From assembly GCA_041635755.1 (NCBI GenBank), contig JBFKUL010000020.1, positions 1 to 19,730 on the forward strand: DNA of 19,730 nucleotides, given 5' to 3'. Position numbers and translations under genes: made by a program. This document shows, in pieces, positions 5,882-12,889 of the stretch; the first letter of the stretch is position 1; every line of letters starts with the position of its first letter. The notes under the pieces are model-generated. The model searched no databases. It was not told where the DNA came from and saw only the letters and a program-made list of their open reading frames with translations. The DNA comes from JBFKUL01 sp041635755 (GTDB taxonomy: Bacteria > Pseudomonadota > Gammaproteobacteria > Burkholderiales > SG8-39).

Positions 5882-7575
5882 GCCTGGCATCGAGTACGCT
5901 CCGATACCAGGCGCGGCGCGCGGCGCGACGCGTGAGTGCCGGCGTACTGGCCGTGCTGCTCGCGGCTTGTGCGTCGCGGCAGGAGCCGGCGTCCAATCCG
6001 CCAATCGCGCAGCCGAGCGTTGCGACGGTATCTTCCGCTGCCGCCGACGCAAAACCCGCGCCGGCGGTGCCGAAACCCTCGTTGCCCGAACCGCGAGGCA
6101 TCGCCGACGACACGTCAGCCAAGATGTCTTCGCCGGACGCGAAGCCGCAGAAGGCGGCAGCGGCGCCGACGGCGCCGTCCGGCACCACCGAGAACGCAGC
6201 CACGATTGCGGCGGCCGCTCCCTCACCTGCTGCGGCGACGCTCAAGCCGGCACCGGCGAAGCCCACCGCGCCCAGCGCACCCAGCGTACCCAGCGCACCG
6301 CTCGACGCGGCAAGCCTGCCGCCGTTCGATGGCGAGGAGCAGGAGGTGCGCGAGCCGCTACGCGGCCTGGCGAAGATCGACCGCACGTTGCCGCCCGACG
6401 ACCTCTGGCAGCGCATCCGCCTCGGCTTCGCCATGCCGGACATCGACAATCGGCTGGTGCAGGACAAGATGGCTTATTACGCCGCGAGGCCAGACTACCT
6501 GCAGCGCATCTTCGAGCGCGGCCGGCTGTATCTGTTCCACATCGTCGAGGAGCTGGAGCGGCGCAACATGCCCACCGAGCTCGCGCTCCTGCCGATGGTC
6601 GAAAGCGCTTTCAACCCGATGGCCTACTCGCGCGCGCACGCCTCGGGCCTGTGGCAGTTCATCCCCGGGACCGGCAAGCGCTACGAGCTCAAGCAGAACT
6701 GGTGGTACGACGGACGGCGCGACATTGTCGACTCGACCTCGGCGGCGCTCGATTACCTGACCGACGTCTACGAGATGCACGGCGACTGGCACCTCGCGCT
6801 CGCCTCCTACAATTGGGGCGAGAACGCGGTGGCGCGCGCGCTGGAGAAAAATCGCAACGCGAAAAAGGCGCTCGACTACTCCAGCCTGACCATGCCGAAG
6901 GAGACGCGCCACTACGTGCCGAAGCTGCAGGCGCTCAAGAACATCATTCTCGACCCGGCGCCGTTCGGCGTCGTGCTCGAGCCGATTCCGAACCAGCCCT
7001 ACTTCGCCACGGTTGCGAAAACCCGCGACATCGACGTACGCCTTGCAGCCAAGCTCGCGGAAATGCCGGTCGAGGAGTTCGTCGCCCTCAACCCGGCGTT
7101 CAGCCGCCCGCTGATCCGTGCCGAGCTCACGCCGAGAATCGTCCTGCCGGCCGACAAGGTTGAGTTGTTCCACGACAATCTGGAAAAGCATGACGATGGG
7201 GCGCTGGTGTCCTGGCAGACCTACCGCCCGAAGCCCGGGGAATCGCTCGAGGCGATCGCCACGAAGTTCAAGCTGCCGGTCGCGAAGCTCATGGAGGTGA
7301 ACGGCATCACCCGGCGCAACCGCACCGTGCCGAACCCGCTGGTCGTGCCAAAGGTCGGCAGCCGATTGGAAGTCTCGCGCATGCCGATCATGTATGCGCC
7401 GCCGATCCCGGTGAGAGCGCCGCGTGCCCGGTCCCATCTCGTGAAATCCGGCGAGACGTTTTCGTCGATTGCGCGGCGCTACGGCGTCAGCGTCGAGGAT
7501 CTGAAGCGCTGGAACCGCATTGCGCAACCGGTCGCCGGACATCGGCTCACGGTGTATCCGCGCTCGACGCAATAG
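5878..7575 (+). CDS. mltD: Membrane-bound lytic murein transglycosylase D, lipoprotein with two LysM domains
   Basis: A 565-residue lipoprotein that cleaves peptidoglycan glycan strands, forming 1,6-anhydromuramic acid ends. The signal peptide ends in a lipobox LLAAC with the lipidated Cys31. Residues 35-148 are a low-complexity Ala/Pro/Lys linker. The SLT domain covers about 225-330, with catalytic Glu242 in MVESAFNP, then GLWQFIPGTG and ASYNWGENAVARAL. Two LysM peptidoglycan-binding repeats follow, at about 447-492 (RPKPGESLEAIATKFKLPV) and 519-561 (HLVKSGETFSSIARRYGVSV). The start is a TTG at 5878 that overlaps the gloB stop; a GTG at 5932 would still leave a signal peptide. The gloB-mltD pairing is the same as in E. 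coli. Confidence 0.94.
   Translation: MSLASSTLRYQARRAARRVSAGVLAVLLAACASRQEPASNPPIAQPSVATVSSAAADAKPAPAVPKPSLPEPRGIADDTSAKMSSPDAKPQKAAAAPTAPSGTTENAATIAAAAPSPAAATLKPAPAKPTAPSAPSVPSAPLDAASLPPFDGEEQEVREPLRGLAKIDRTLPPDDLWQRIRLGFAMPDIDNRLVQDKMAYYAARPDYLQRIFERGRLYLFHIVEELERRNMPTELALLPMVESAFNPMAYSRAHASGLWQFIPGTGKRYELKQNWWYDGRRDIVDSTSAALDYLTDVYEMHGDWHLALASYNWGENAVARALEKNRNAKKALDYSSLTMPKETRHYVPKLQALKNIILDPAPFGVVLEPIPNQPYFATVAKTRDIDVRLAAKLAEMPVEEFVALNPAFSRPLIRAELTPRIVLPADKVELFHDNLEKHDDGALVSWQTYRPKPGESLEAIATKFKLPVAKLMEVNGITRRNRTVPNPLVVPKVGSRLEVSRMPIMYAPPIPVRAPRARSHLVKSGETFSSIARRYGVSVEDLKRWNRIAQPVAGHRLTVYPRSTQ
6271..6297 (+). repeat. Three 9-bp tandem repeats inside mltD
   Basis: CCCAGCGCA, CCCAGCGTA and CCCAGCGCA follow one another and encode three Pro-Ser-Ala/Val units in the low-complexity linker of MltD. 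Such tracts can change in unit number without breaking the frame. Confidence 0.7.
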
Positions 7576-7579
7576 CGGT

Positions 7580-7601
7580 GGCATCTGGCGGTGCCGGTTT
7601 T
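7580..7601 (+). terminator. Weak candidate terminator after mltD
   Basis: GGCA (7580-7583) can pair with TGCC (7592-7595) around an 8-base loop, followed by GG and TTTT (7598-7601). The stem is short, so this is weak support for an mltD transcript end. Confidence 0.3.
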
Positions 7602-7617
7602 CCGCAAAAGTTGAATG

Positions 7618-7676
7618 CGAAATAATATATAATAATCAATAAGTTCAGTATATTATTTAAAGTATATTATTGATCA
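7618..7676. other. A+T-rich block with direct and inverted repeats between convergent genes
   Basis: Bases 7621-7674 contain only six G or C, in a window that is otherwise very G+C-rich. AGTATATTATT occurs twice (7647-7657 and 7661-7671), and its core recurs inverted as AATAATATA (7621-7629). ATCAATAA (7635-7642) is inverted at 7667-7674. No gene is encoded. It lies between the mltD end and the hairpin after the crotonase gene. It may be a terminator tail, a nucleoid-protein site or a remnant of imported DNA. Confidence 0.7.
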
Positions 7677-7679
7677 CAT

Positions 7680-7707
7680 CGCAAGCCGTGCCGGGACCAC
7701 GCTTGCG
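7680..7707 (-). terminator. Hairpin at the end of the peptide-transporter operon
   Basis: CGCAAGC (7680-7686) and GTG (7688-7690) pair with CAC (7698-7700) and GCTTGCG (7701-7707), giving a 10-bp stem with one bulged C and a 7-base loop. It lies 10 bases after the crotonase stop. On the minus strand it is followed by a strongly A+T-rich tail, though not by a pure T-run. Confidence 0.55.
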
Positions 7708-7716
7708 GCCCTCGAT

Positions 7717-8448
7717 TCAACGACGGTAACGCTCGAAGGTCTTCGCTGCGGCCGCGCCCTGCGCGTTCTCGCGGTAGGTCTCGGTCGCAAGCGCGTCGAG
7801 CGCCCCGACCAGACTGCGCTCGGCGAAGAAGCGCTTGGTTGCGGCGACCGCGGCGGGCGGGAGCTCGGCGAGCCGCTGCGCTAGCGCCGTCGACTCGGCG
7901 CGCACCCTTGCCGCAGGCACCGAGTACTCGGCAAGGCCTCGTGCGAGCGCGGCCCGCCCGTCCAGCGTCTCGTGCCCGAACACCAGCGCGCGCGCCTTGG
8001 CCACCCCGACCCGGGCCACCAGGCAGTCGATGCCCCACGGTGGAAAGAACCCCAGCTCGACCTCGGGCAGGCGCCAGCGCGCCTCTTCAGCGCTCACCAC
8101 GAAGTCGCAGGCGATGGCCAGCATAAAGCCACCCCCGAGCGCAAATCCGTGCACCGCGCCAACGACCGGTTTCGGGTGCGACACCATGGCACGCAGCAAC
8201 GCCGCCTTCTCGCGCGCGATCTCGAGGCGCCGCTCGAGGCTCTCGCGCGCCATTTCCTTGACGTCGGAGCCCGCGCAGAAGCCCTCCCCCCTGCCCGCCA
8301 GCACGATCGCCCGCACGTCCTCGTCGGCCGCGAGCGTCTCGAGCCTGCGGGCGAGCACCCCAGTGAGCGCCGCATCCAGCGCATTGCGCACGCTCGGGCG
8401 GTCAAGCTCGAGGATCGCGACCGGGCCTTCGCGGCTGAGCTCGAGCAC
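7717..8448 (-). CDS. Enoyl-CoA hydratase/isomerase (crotonase) family protein
   Basis: A 243-residue crotonase-fold protein. The two oxyanion-hole segments are present: GFCAGSDVKEM (57-66) and GFALGGGFMLAIACDF (101-116). The first catalytic glutamate (Glu144 in rat hydratase) corresponds to E129 in LPEVELG. The second (Glu164 in rat, in the VGKSLAME segment) corresponds to A154 here (VGVAKARA). The usual GGTQRL segment is replaced by PPWGIDCLV. Single-glutamate crotonases are often isomerases or other CoA-ester enzymes, so hydratase activity is doubtful. GTG is chosen as start because AGGGGAGA lies just upstream and the frame begins there. The gene follows the ATPase gene by 9 bases, so it is probably the last gene of the transporter operon. 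Confidence 0.87.
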   Translation of the reverse strand: MLELSREGPVAILELDRPSVRNALDAALTGVLARRLETLAADEDVRAIVLAGRGEGFCAGSDVKEMARESLERRLEIAREKAALLRAMVSHPKPVVGAVHGFALGGGFMLAIACDFVVSAEEARWRLPEVELGFFPPWGIDCLVARVGVAKARALVFGHETLDGRAALARGLAEYSVPAARVRAESTALAQRLAELPPAAVAATKRFFAERSLVGALDALATETYRENAQGAAAAKTFERYRR

Positions 8449-8457
8449 CGTTCTCCC

Positions 8458-10461
8458 CTAGCGGTGAAGCACGCAGGCGACGCTGCGCGTCTGCGTGAGC
8501 CGCACCGACTCGGGATAACCCTTGGAACACTCCGGCCGCACCTTCGGGCAACGCGGATGGAAGTGGCAGCCCGAGGGTGGATTCGCGGGCGAGGGCAGCT
8601 CGCCCGAGAGCCTGACGATCTCGCGCGCCCCCTCGAGGGTCGGCACCGCCGAAAGCAACGCCTGCGTGTACGGGTGCTTCGGCGCGCGCAGCACCTCGTC
8701 CACCGTGCCGCGCTCGACGATGCGCCCGAGGTACATGACCGCCACCTCATGCGCGAGGTACTCGACCACCGAAAGGTTGTGCGTGATGAACAGGTACGCG
8801 ATACCGAGGCGTTCCTGCAGCGAGCGCAGCAGATTGAGGATCTGCGCCTGTACCGAGACGTCGAGCGCGCTGGTGGGTTCGTCGCATACGATCAACTTCG
8901 GATGAACCGCGAGCGCGCGCGCGATCGCGATGCGCTGACGCTGGCCCCCGGAAAACTCGTGCGGGTAGCGCCCTTTCGCCTCCGGCGCAAGCCCCACGCG
9001 CTCGAGCATTTCGTCGGCGAGCGCCATGCGCTCGGCATCGTCCCGCCCGACCTTCAGACTCTTCATGCCCTCGAGCAGAATGTCCGCCACGCGCATGCGG
9101 GGATTCAGCGACGCGTAGGGGTCCTGGAAGATGATCTGCATGGCATTGCGCCGCGCCCGCAGCGCGCCTCGCGACAGGCGCGTCAGCTCGCTGCCCTGAC
9201 CGTTTTCGTAGAGCAGGACACTGCCGCCCGTGGGCGGCTCGAGCTGCAGGATGCCCTTTCCGGCGGTCGTCTTGCCGCAACCGGACTCCCCCACCAGCGC
9301 GAGCGTTCGCCCGGCACGGATCTCCAGCGAGACCCCATCCACCGCGCGCACGTGACCGATGGTGCGGCGGAACACGCCGGCGCGGATCGGAAAGTGCACT
9401 TTGAGGTCCTTCACCTCAAGGAGCTTCTCCCCCGCCGCGGCCGGCGACACCGACGAAGGCGCATCCTGCGCCGCCTCCCGCGGACCTGCCGGGCCGCGCT
9501 CGCGCAGGTGGCAGCGCACCTGGTGCCCACCCTCGAGCTTGAGCAGCCGCGGCGCCTCGCGCCGGCAGCGATCGAACACGAACTCGCAGCGCTCGGCGAA
9601 ACGGCACTCGGCAAACGCGCGCGTCAGCGGCGGCACCTGCCCCGGGATCACCGCCAGCTCGCCGCCGCGCTTCTCCGGTGTAGGCAACGCGGCGAACAGC
9701 TTCTGCGAGTACGGGTGCTGGGGCGCGCGCATGAACGACTCCCGCGAGGCGACCTCGACGATCTCGCCGGCATACATCACCGCCACCCGGTCCGCGAGAC
9801 GCGCCACGATGCCCAGGTCGTGCGTGATCAGCAGGATCGCCATGCCCCGTTCGTGCTGCAGCTTGGCCAGCAGATCGAGGATCTGCGCCTGAATCGTGAC
9901 ATCGAGCGCGGTGGTCGGCTCGTCCGCGATCAGCACCTCGGGGTCGACCGCGAGCGCCGCTGCGATCATCACGCGCTGCTTGAGCCCGCCGGAAAGCTGG
10001 AACGGGTACTCGTCCAGGCGCCGCATGGCGTCCGGGATGCCGACCGCATCGAGCAGCTCGAGCGCCCGTTTCCGTGCCTCGGCGCCGGAGCGCTCGCTGT
10101 GACGGCGGATCACCTCGATGATCTGGTTGCCGCAGGTGAGCACCGGGTTGAGCGAGGTCGAGGGCTCCTGGAAAATCATCGCCACCCGCCGGCCGCGCAC
10201 GGCGCGCATCGCCGCCTCGGGCAGCGCGAGCAGGTCCTTGTCCTCGAGCAGCACACGGCCCTCGGCAATGCGGCCTACCTCGGGCAGCAGGCGCATGATC
10301 GAGAGCGCCGTCATCGACTTGCCGCAGCCCGATTCGCCCACCAGCGCGAAGCACTCGCCGGCACGGATCTGGATGTCGATGCCGTCGACGGCGCGCAGCG
10401 GCCCCTGAGCGGTCTCGAGGTGCGTGGCGAGGTTCTCGACCGAAAGCAGTGTCCGGCTCAT
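8458..10461 (-). CDS. Oligopeptide ABC transporter, fused double ATPase (OppD-OppF / YejF type)
   Basis: A 667-residue protein with two complete ATPase halves that would energise peptide import at the inner membrane. Half one has Walker A GESGCGKS (42-49), signature LSGGLKQR (156-163) and Walker B VLIADEP (176-182). Half two has Walker A GESGCGKT (391-398), signature FSGGQRQR (503-510) and Walker B LIVCDEP (523-529). Each half ends in an oligopeptide/dipeptide C-terminal (HPY) region with cysteine clusters (C286, C292, C299, C317; and GCHFHPRCPKVRPEC). A linker rich in Ala/Pro/Ser joins the halves near 325-345. In many Opp/Dpp systems these are two genes; YejF is a fused form. The ATG overlaps the stop of the preceding permease (ATGA). 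A start further upstream would enter the permease gene. Confidence 0.93.
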   Translation of the reverse strand: MSRTLLSVENLATHLETAQGPLRAVDGIDIQIRAGECFALVGESGCGKSMTALSIMRLLPEVGRIAEGRVLLEDKDLLALPEAAMRAVRGRRVAMIFQEPSTSLNPVLTCGNQIIEVIRRHSERSGAEARKRALELLDAVGIPDAMRRLDEYPFQLSGGLKQRVMIAAALAVDPEVLIADEPTTALDVTIQAQILDLLAKLQHERGMAILLITHDLGIVARLADRVAVMYAGEIVEVASRESFMRAPQHPYSQKLFAALPTPEKRGGELAVIPGQVPPLTRAFAECRFAERCEFVFDRCRREAPRLLKLEGGHQVRCHLRERGPAGPREAAQDAPSSVSPAAAGEKLLEVKDLKVHFPIRAGVFRRTIGHVRAVDGVSLEIRAGRTLALVGESGCGKTTAGKGILQLEPPTGGSVLLYENGQGSELTRLSRGALRARRNAMQIIFQDPYASLNPRMRVADILLEGMKSLKVGRDDAERMALADEMLERVGLAPEAKGRYPHEFSGGQRQRIAIARALAVHPKLIVCDEPTSALDVSVQAQILNLLRSLQERLGIAYLFITHNLSVVEYLAHEVAVMYLGRIVERGTVDEVLRAPKHPYTQALLSAVPTLEGAREIVRLSGELPSPANPPSGCHFHPRCPKVRPECSKGYPESVRLTQTRSVACVLHR

Positions 10462-11894
10462 GCGGCCGAACCTTTCGCGGCAGGCAGGGCTCCGACCCGC
10501 ACGCGCGGGTCGAAGCCGTCGCGCACCGCGTCGGCGAACAGATTTGCCGCGAGCACCAGCGCGAACATGAACACGAACGCCGAGGCGAGCGACCACCACA
10601 CCATCGGCTCGCGCGCCATCTCGAGGCGCGCCGAATTGATCATGGTGCCGAAGCTGGTGGTCGACGGATCGACGCCGACCCCGACGTAGGAGAGCACCGC
10701 CTCGGCGAGCACCAGCCCGGAGAAATCCATGACGAGCGCGATGATCACGATATGCGCTACGTTCGGCAGGATGTGGCGCCCGAGGATCCGCGAATCCGAT
10801 ACGCCGAAGGCGTGCGCCGCCTGGATGTACTCCAGGCGGGAGAGTTTGAGCGATTCGCCGCGCAGCAGGCGCGCCAGGCCGGTCCAGCTGGTCAGGCCGA
10901 GGATGATGCACAGGAACAGCAGCCGCAGATCGGCGCGCTGCTCGGAGGTCGGAAACAGGTCCGGATGCGTATCGATGTAAACCTGCATCATGAGCACTGC
11001 CGCCGCGATCAGCAGCACCGCCGGGATCGAGTTGAGCGTGGTGTAGACGTACTGGATGACGTCGTCCACCCAGCCGCGGAAGTAGCCCGCGGCGATCCCC
11101 GCGAGCACGCCCAGCGGCAGCATCACCAGCGTGGTCAGCATGCCGATGACGAGACTGGTGCGAATCGACTTGAGCGACAGGTAGAACACGTCGAGCCCCA
11201 CCTTGTCGGTGCCGAGCACGTGATAATGGCCCGAGAGCGCGAACAACGGCGTGAGCGTGAGCATCAGCACGAGCAGCGTCACGAGCGCCACGCGCCACGG
11301 GAGCTCGGTCTCGCCTCGCCACAGCGTGCGCCAGCCATCGCCCAGCCCCCGCCCGCGCGCGCGTGCCACGGGCCACGCGGCGAGGCCTGCGATGACCAGC
11401 CAGGCGAGTGCCGCGCCAAGCATCGCCGCGCCACCGCGCCGGGCGAGGTCGGCGCCGCGCTCGGCCTCGTCCTTCAGGTGAACACCGCCGTAGAGCAAAC
11501 GCGGGAACTCGCGCGCCACGCGGCCATCAGGCAGCTCGACCTGCTGGCGCGAATAAAGGCGTGTGGCGAACGGCGCCGAGTAGGTTTTCTCGACGCGCTC
11601 GCGCAGGTGCACGAGCGCGAGATCGAGGACCGAGAGCACCTTGACCGCATAGGCCGGGGTCTTGCCGGGCTCGGCCGGCAGCCGCGGCCGGAAATGCAGC
11701 GAGTCGGCGAGGCCGATGATCAGGAAGGCGACGAGCACCACCGACGTGACCATCGCGGCCGGGCTGCGAAACACGCGCTTCCAGGGTGCCGCGAGGTGCG
11801 GCCGGCCCGCGCAGTAGAAGCCGTAGCCGGCGATGGTGCCGATCAGCAGCCACAGCAGTACGTCGGTCCACAGCGGGACGGGCAGGAAAGGCAT
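10458..11894 (-). CDS. Peptide ABC transporter permease, DppC/OppC/YejE family, with long N-terminal extension
   Basis: A 478-residue inner-membrane permease, much longer than a usual OppC (about 300). The C-terminal half is standard: HVLGTDKVGLDVFY (226-239) matches the family HPLGTDxxGRDV segment. The EAA loop that docks the ATPase is at about 355-378 (EYIQAAHAFGVSDSRILGRH). Several transmembrane helices surround it. The N-terminal part holds extra helices at about 11-28, 47-64, 156-174 and 202-221. Between helices two and three is a hydrophilic segment of about 90 residues (65-155), perhaps periplasmic. YejE-type permeases are also extended, but I cannot align this segment. The gene begins 16 bases after the OppB-like gene with only a weak ribosome-binding site. 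Confidence 0.9.
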   Translation of the reverse strand: MPFLPVPLWTDVLLWLLIGTIAGYGFYCAGRPHLAAPWKRVFRSPAAMVTSVVLVAFLIIGLADSLHFRPRLPAEPGKTPAYAVKVLSVLDLALVHLRERVEKTYSAPFATRLYSRQQVELPDGRVAREFPRLLYGGVHLKDEAERGADLARRGGAAMLGAALAWLVIAGLAAWPVARARGRGLGDGWRTLWRGETELPWRVALVTLLVLMLTLTPLFALSGHYHVLGTDKVGLDVFYLSLKSIRTSLVIGMLTTLVMLPLGVLAGIAAGYFRGWVDDVIQYVYTTLNSIPAVLLIAAAVLMMQVYIDTHPDLFPTSEQRADLRLLFLCIILGLTSWTGLARLLRGESLKLSRLEYIQAAHAFGVSDSRILGRHILPNVAHIVIIALVMDFSGLVLAEAVLSYVGVGVDPSTTSFGTMINSARLEMAREPMVWWSLASAFVFMFALVLAANLFADAVRDGFDPRVRVGALPAAKGSAA

Positions 11895-11910
11895 GGCTCG
11901 GTTCAGCCGC

Positions 11911-12888
11911 TCAGTTCAGTCGAATCCGGGGATCGACGAAGGTGTACGAGATATCGGTCAGCAGCAGCCCGAGGATGTAGAGCACCGAGCCGATGAACAC
12001 CATCGAGCGCACCACCGCGAAGTCCTGCGCCTGGATCGCGTCGATCGTATAGCTGCCCAGACCCGGAATGCCGAAGAACGACTCCACAATCAGGCTGCCC
12101 ATGAACAGCAGCGGGATCACCACCACCGCGCCGGTGAGGATCGGAATCATTGCGTTCTTGAGCACATGGCGGAACAGCACCGCATTCTCCGACAGACCCT
12201 TGGCGCGCGCGGTGCGCACGTAGTCCTTGCCCATCTCCTCGAGAAACAGCGTGCGGTACCAGCGGCTGCCCGAACCGATGCCGCCGATCACGCCGATGAT
12301 GACCGGAAGGATCAGGAACTTCACCGCGTCCAGGCCCTGGTCGAAGCCCGAGATCGGCACCAGGTGCCAGAGCTTGGAGGCGACGTACTGGCCGCCGATG
12401 ATGTAGAACAGCGTCGAGATCGACATCATCGCCACGCACAGCACCACGCCCCAGAAATCGAGGTACGTGGCACGGAAAAACGCCATGAACAGGGCGAAGG
12501 TGATGTTGACCGCGATCCCGACCATGAATACCGGGATGGCGAGCGCCAGGCTTGGCCACATGCGCGTGCGGATCTCGTGGCCGATGTCGCGCTTGTCTTC
12601 CGCGGCGCCGAACTCGAAGGCGAACAGCTTGACCGACTTGTCGAAAAAAATCGTGTCGGTCAGCGCCTTCGCGCCACCCGCCTCGCTGTTCCAGAACAGC
12701 GGTTTGTCGTAGCCGCGCTCCGCCTTCCACTTCTGGATCGCCTCGGGCGTGACGCGCTTCGCGCCGAGCTGCATGCGCGCCACGTCGTCGGGCGTGTTGA
12801 CGACGAAGAACACCCCGAAAGTGATCAGGTTGACCCCGATCAGGATCGGAATCGCGTACAGCGTGCGCCGAATGATGTAGCCCAGCAT
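11911..12888 (-). CDS. Peptide ABC transporter permease, DppB/OppB/YejB family
   Basis: A 325-residue inner-membrane permease of normal length. The N-terminus (MLGYIIRRTLYAIPILIGVN) is the classic OppB first helix. The EAA loop is at about 222-249 (DYVRTARAKGLSENAVLFRH), followed by the last helices and FFGIPGLGSYTIDAI. The periplasmic segment between helices one and two (about 32-108) includes a PEAIQKWKAERGYDKPLFW stretch like that of OppB/YejB. With the OppC-like protein it forms the membrane channel for peptide-type substrates. It starts 1 base after the stop of the binding-protein gene, so translation is probably coupled. Confidence 0.93.
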   Translation of the reverse strand: MLGYIIRRTLYAIPILIGVNLITFGVFFVVNTPDDVARMQLGAKRVTPEAIQKWKAERGYDKPLFWNSEAGGAKALTDTIFFDKSVKLFAFEFGAAEDKRDIGHEIRTRMWPSLALAIPVFMVGIAVNITFALFMAFFRATYLDFWGVVLCVAMMSISTLFYIIGGQYVASKLWHLVPISGFDQGLDAVKFLILPVIIGVIGGIGSGSRWYRTLFLEEMGKDYVRTARAKGLSENAVLFRHVLKNAMIPILTGAVVVIPLLFMGSLIVESFFGIPGLGSYTIDAIQAQDFAVVRSMVFIGSVLYILGLLLTDISYTFVDPRIRLN

Positions 12889-12889
12889 T

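Noticed and set aside
6001..6330. Repetitive Ala/Pro-rich stretch considered as a possible insertion or separate gene.
   Set aside because: It stays in frame between the lipobox and the SLT domain of MltD and is typical of lipoprotein linkers.
7621..7674. The A+T-rich block considered as an insertion-sequence end or attachment site.
   Set aside because: No transposase, terminal inverted repeat pair with target duplication, integrase or tRNA end is next to it. It is kept only as an unexplained composition anomaly.
7972..10689. A very long open frame (about 900 codons) on the plus strand, antisense to the ATPase and crotonase genes.
   Set aside because: Its translation is rich in Arg, His and Gln with no domain motifs, as expected from the antisense of G+C-rich coding DNA. 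The minus-strand genes there have complete catalytic motifs.
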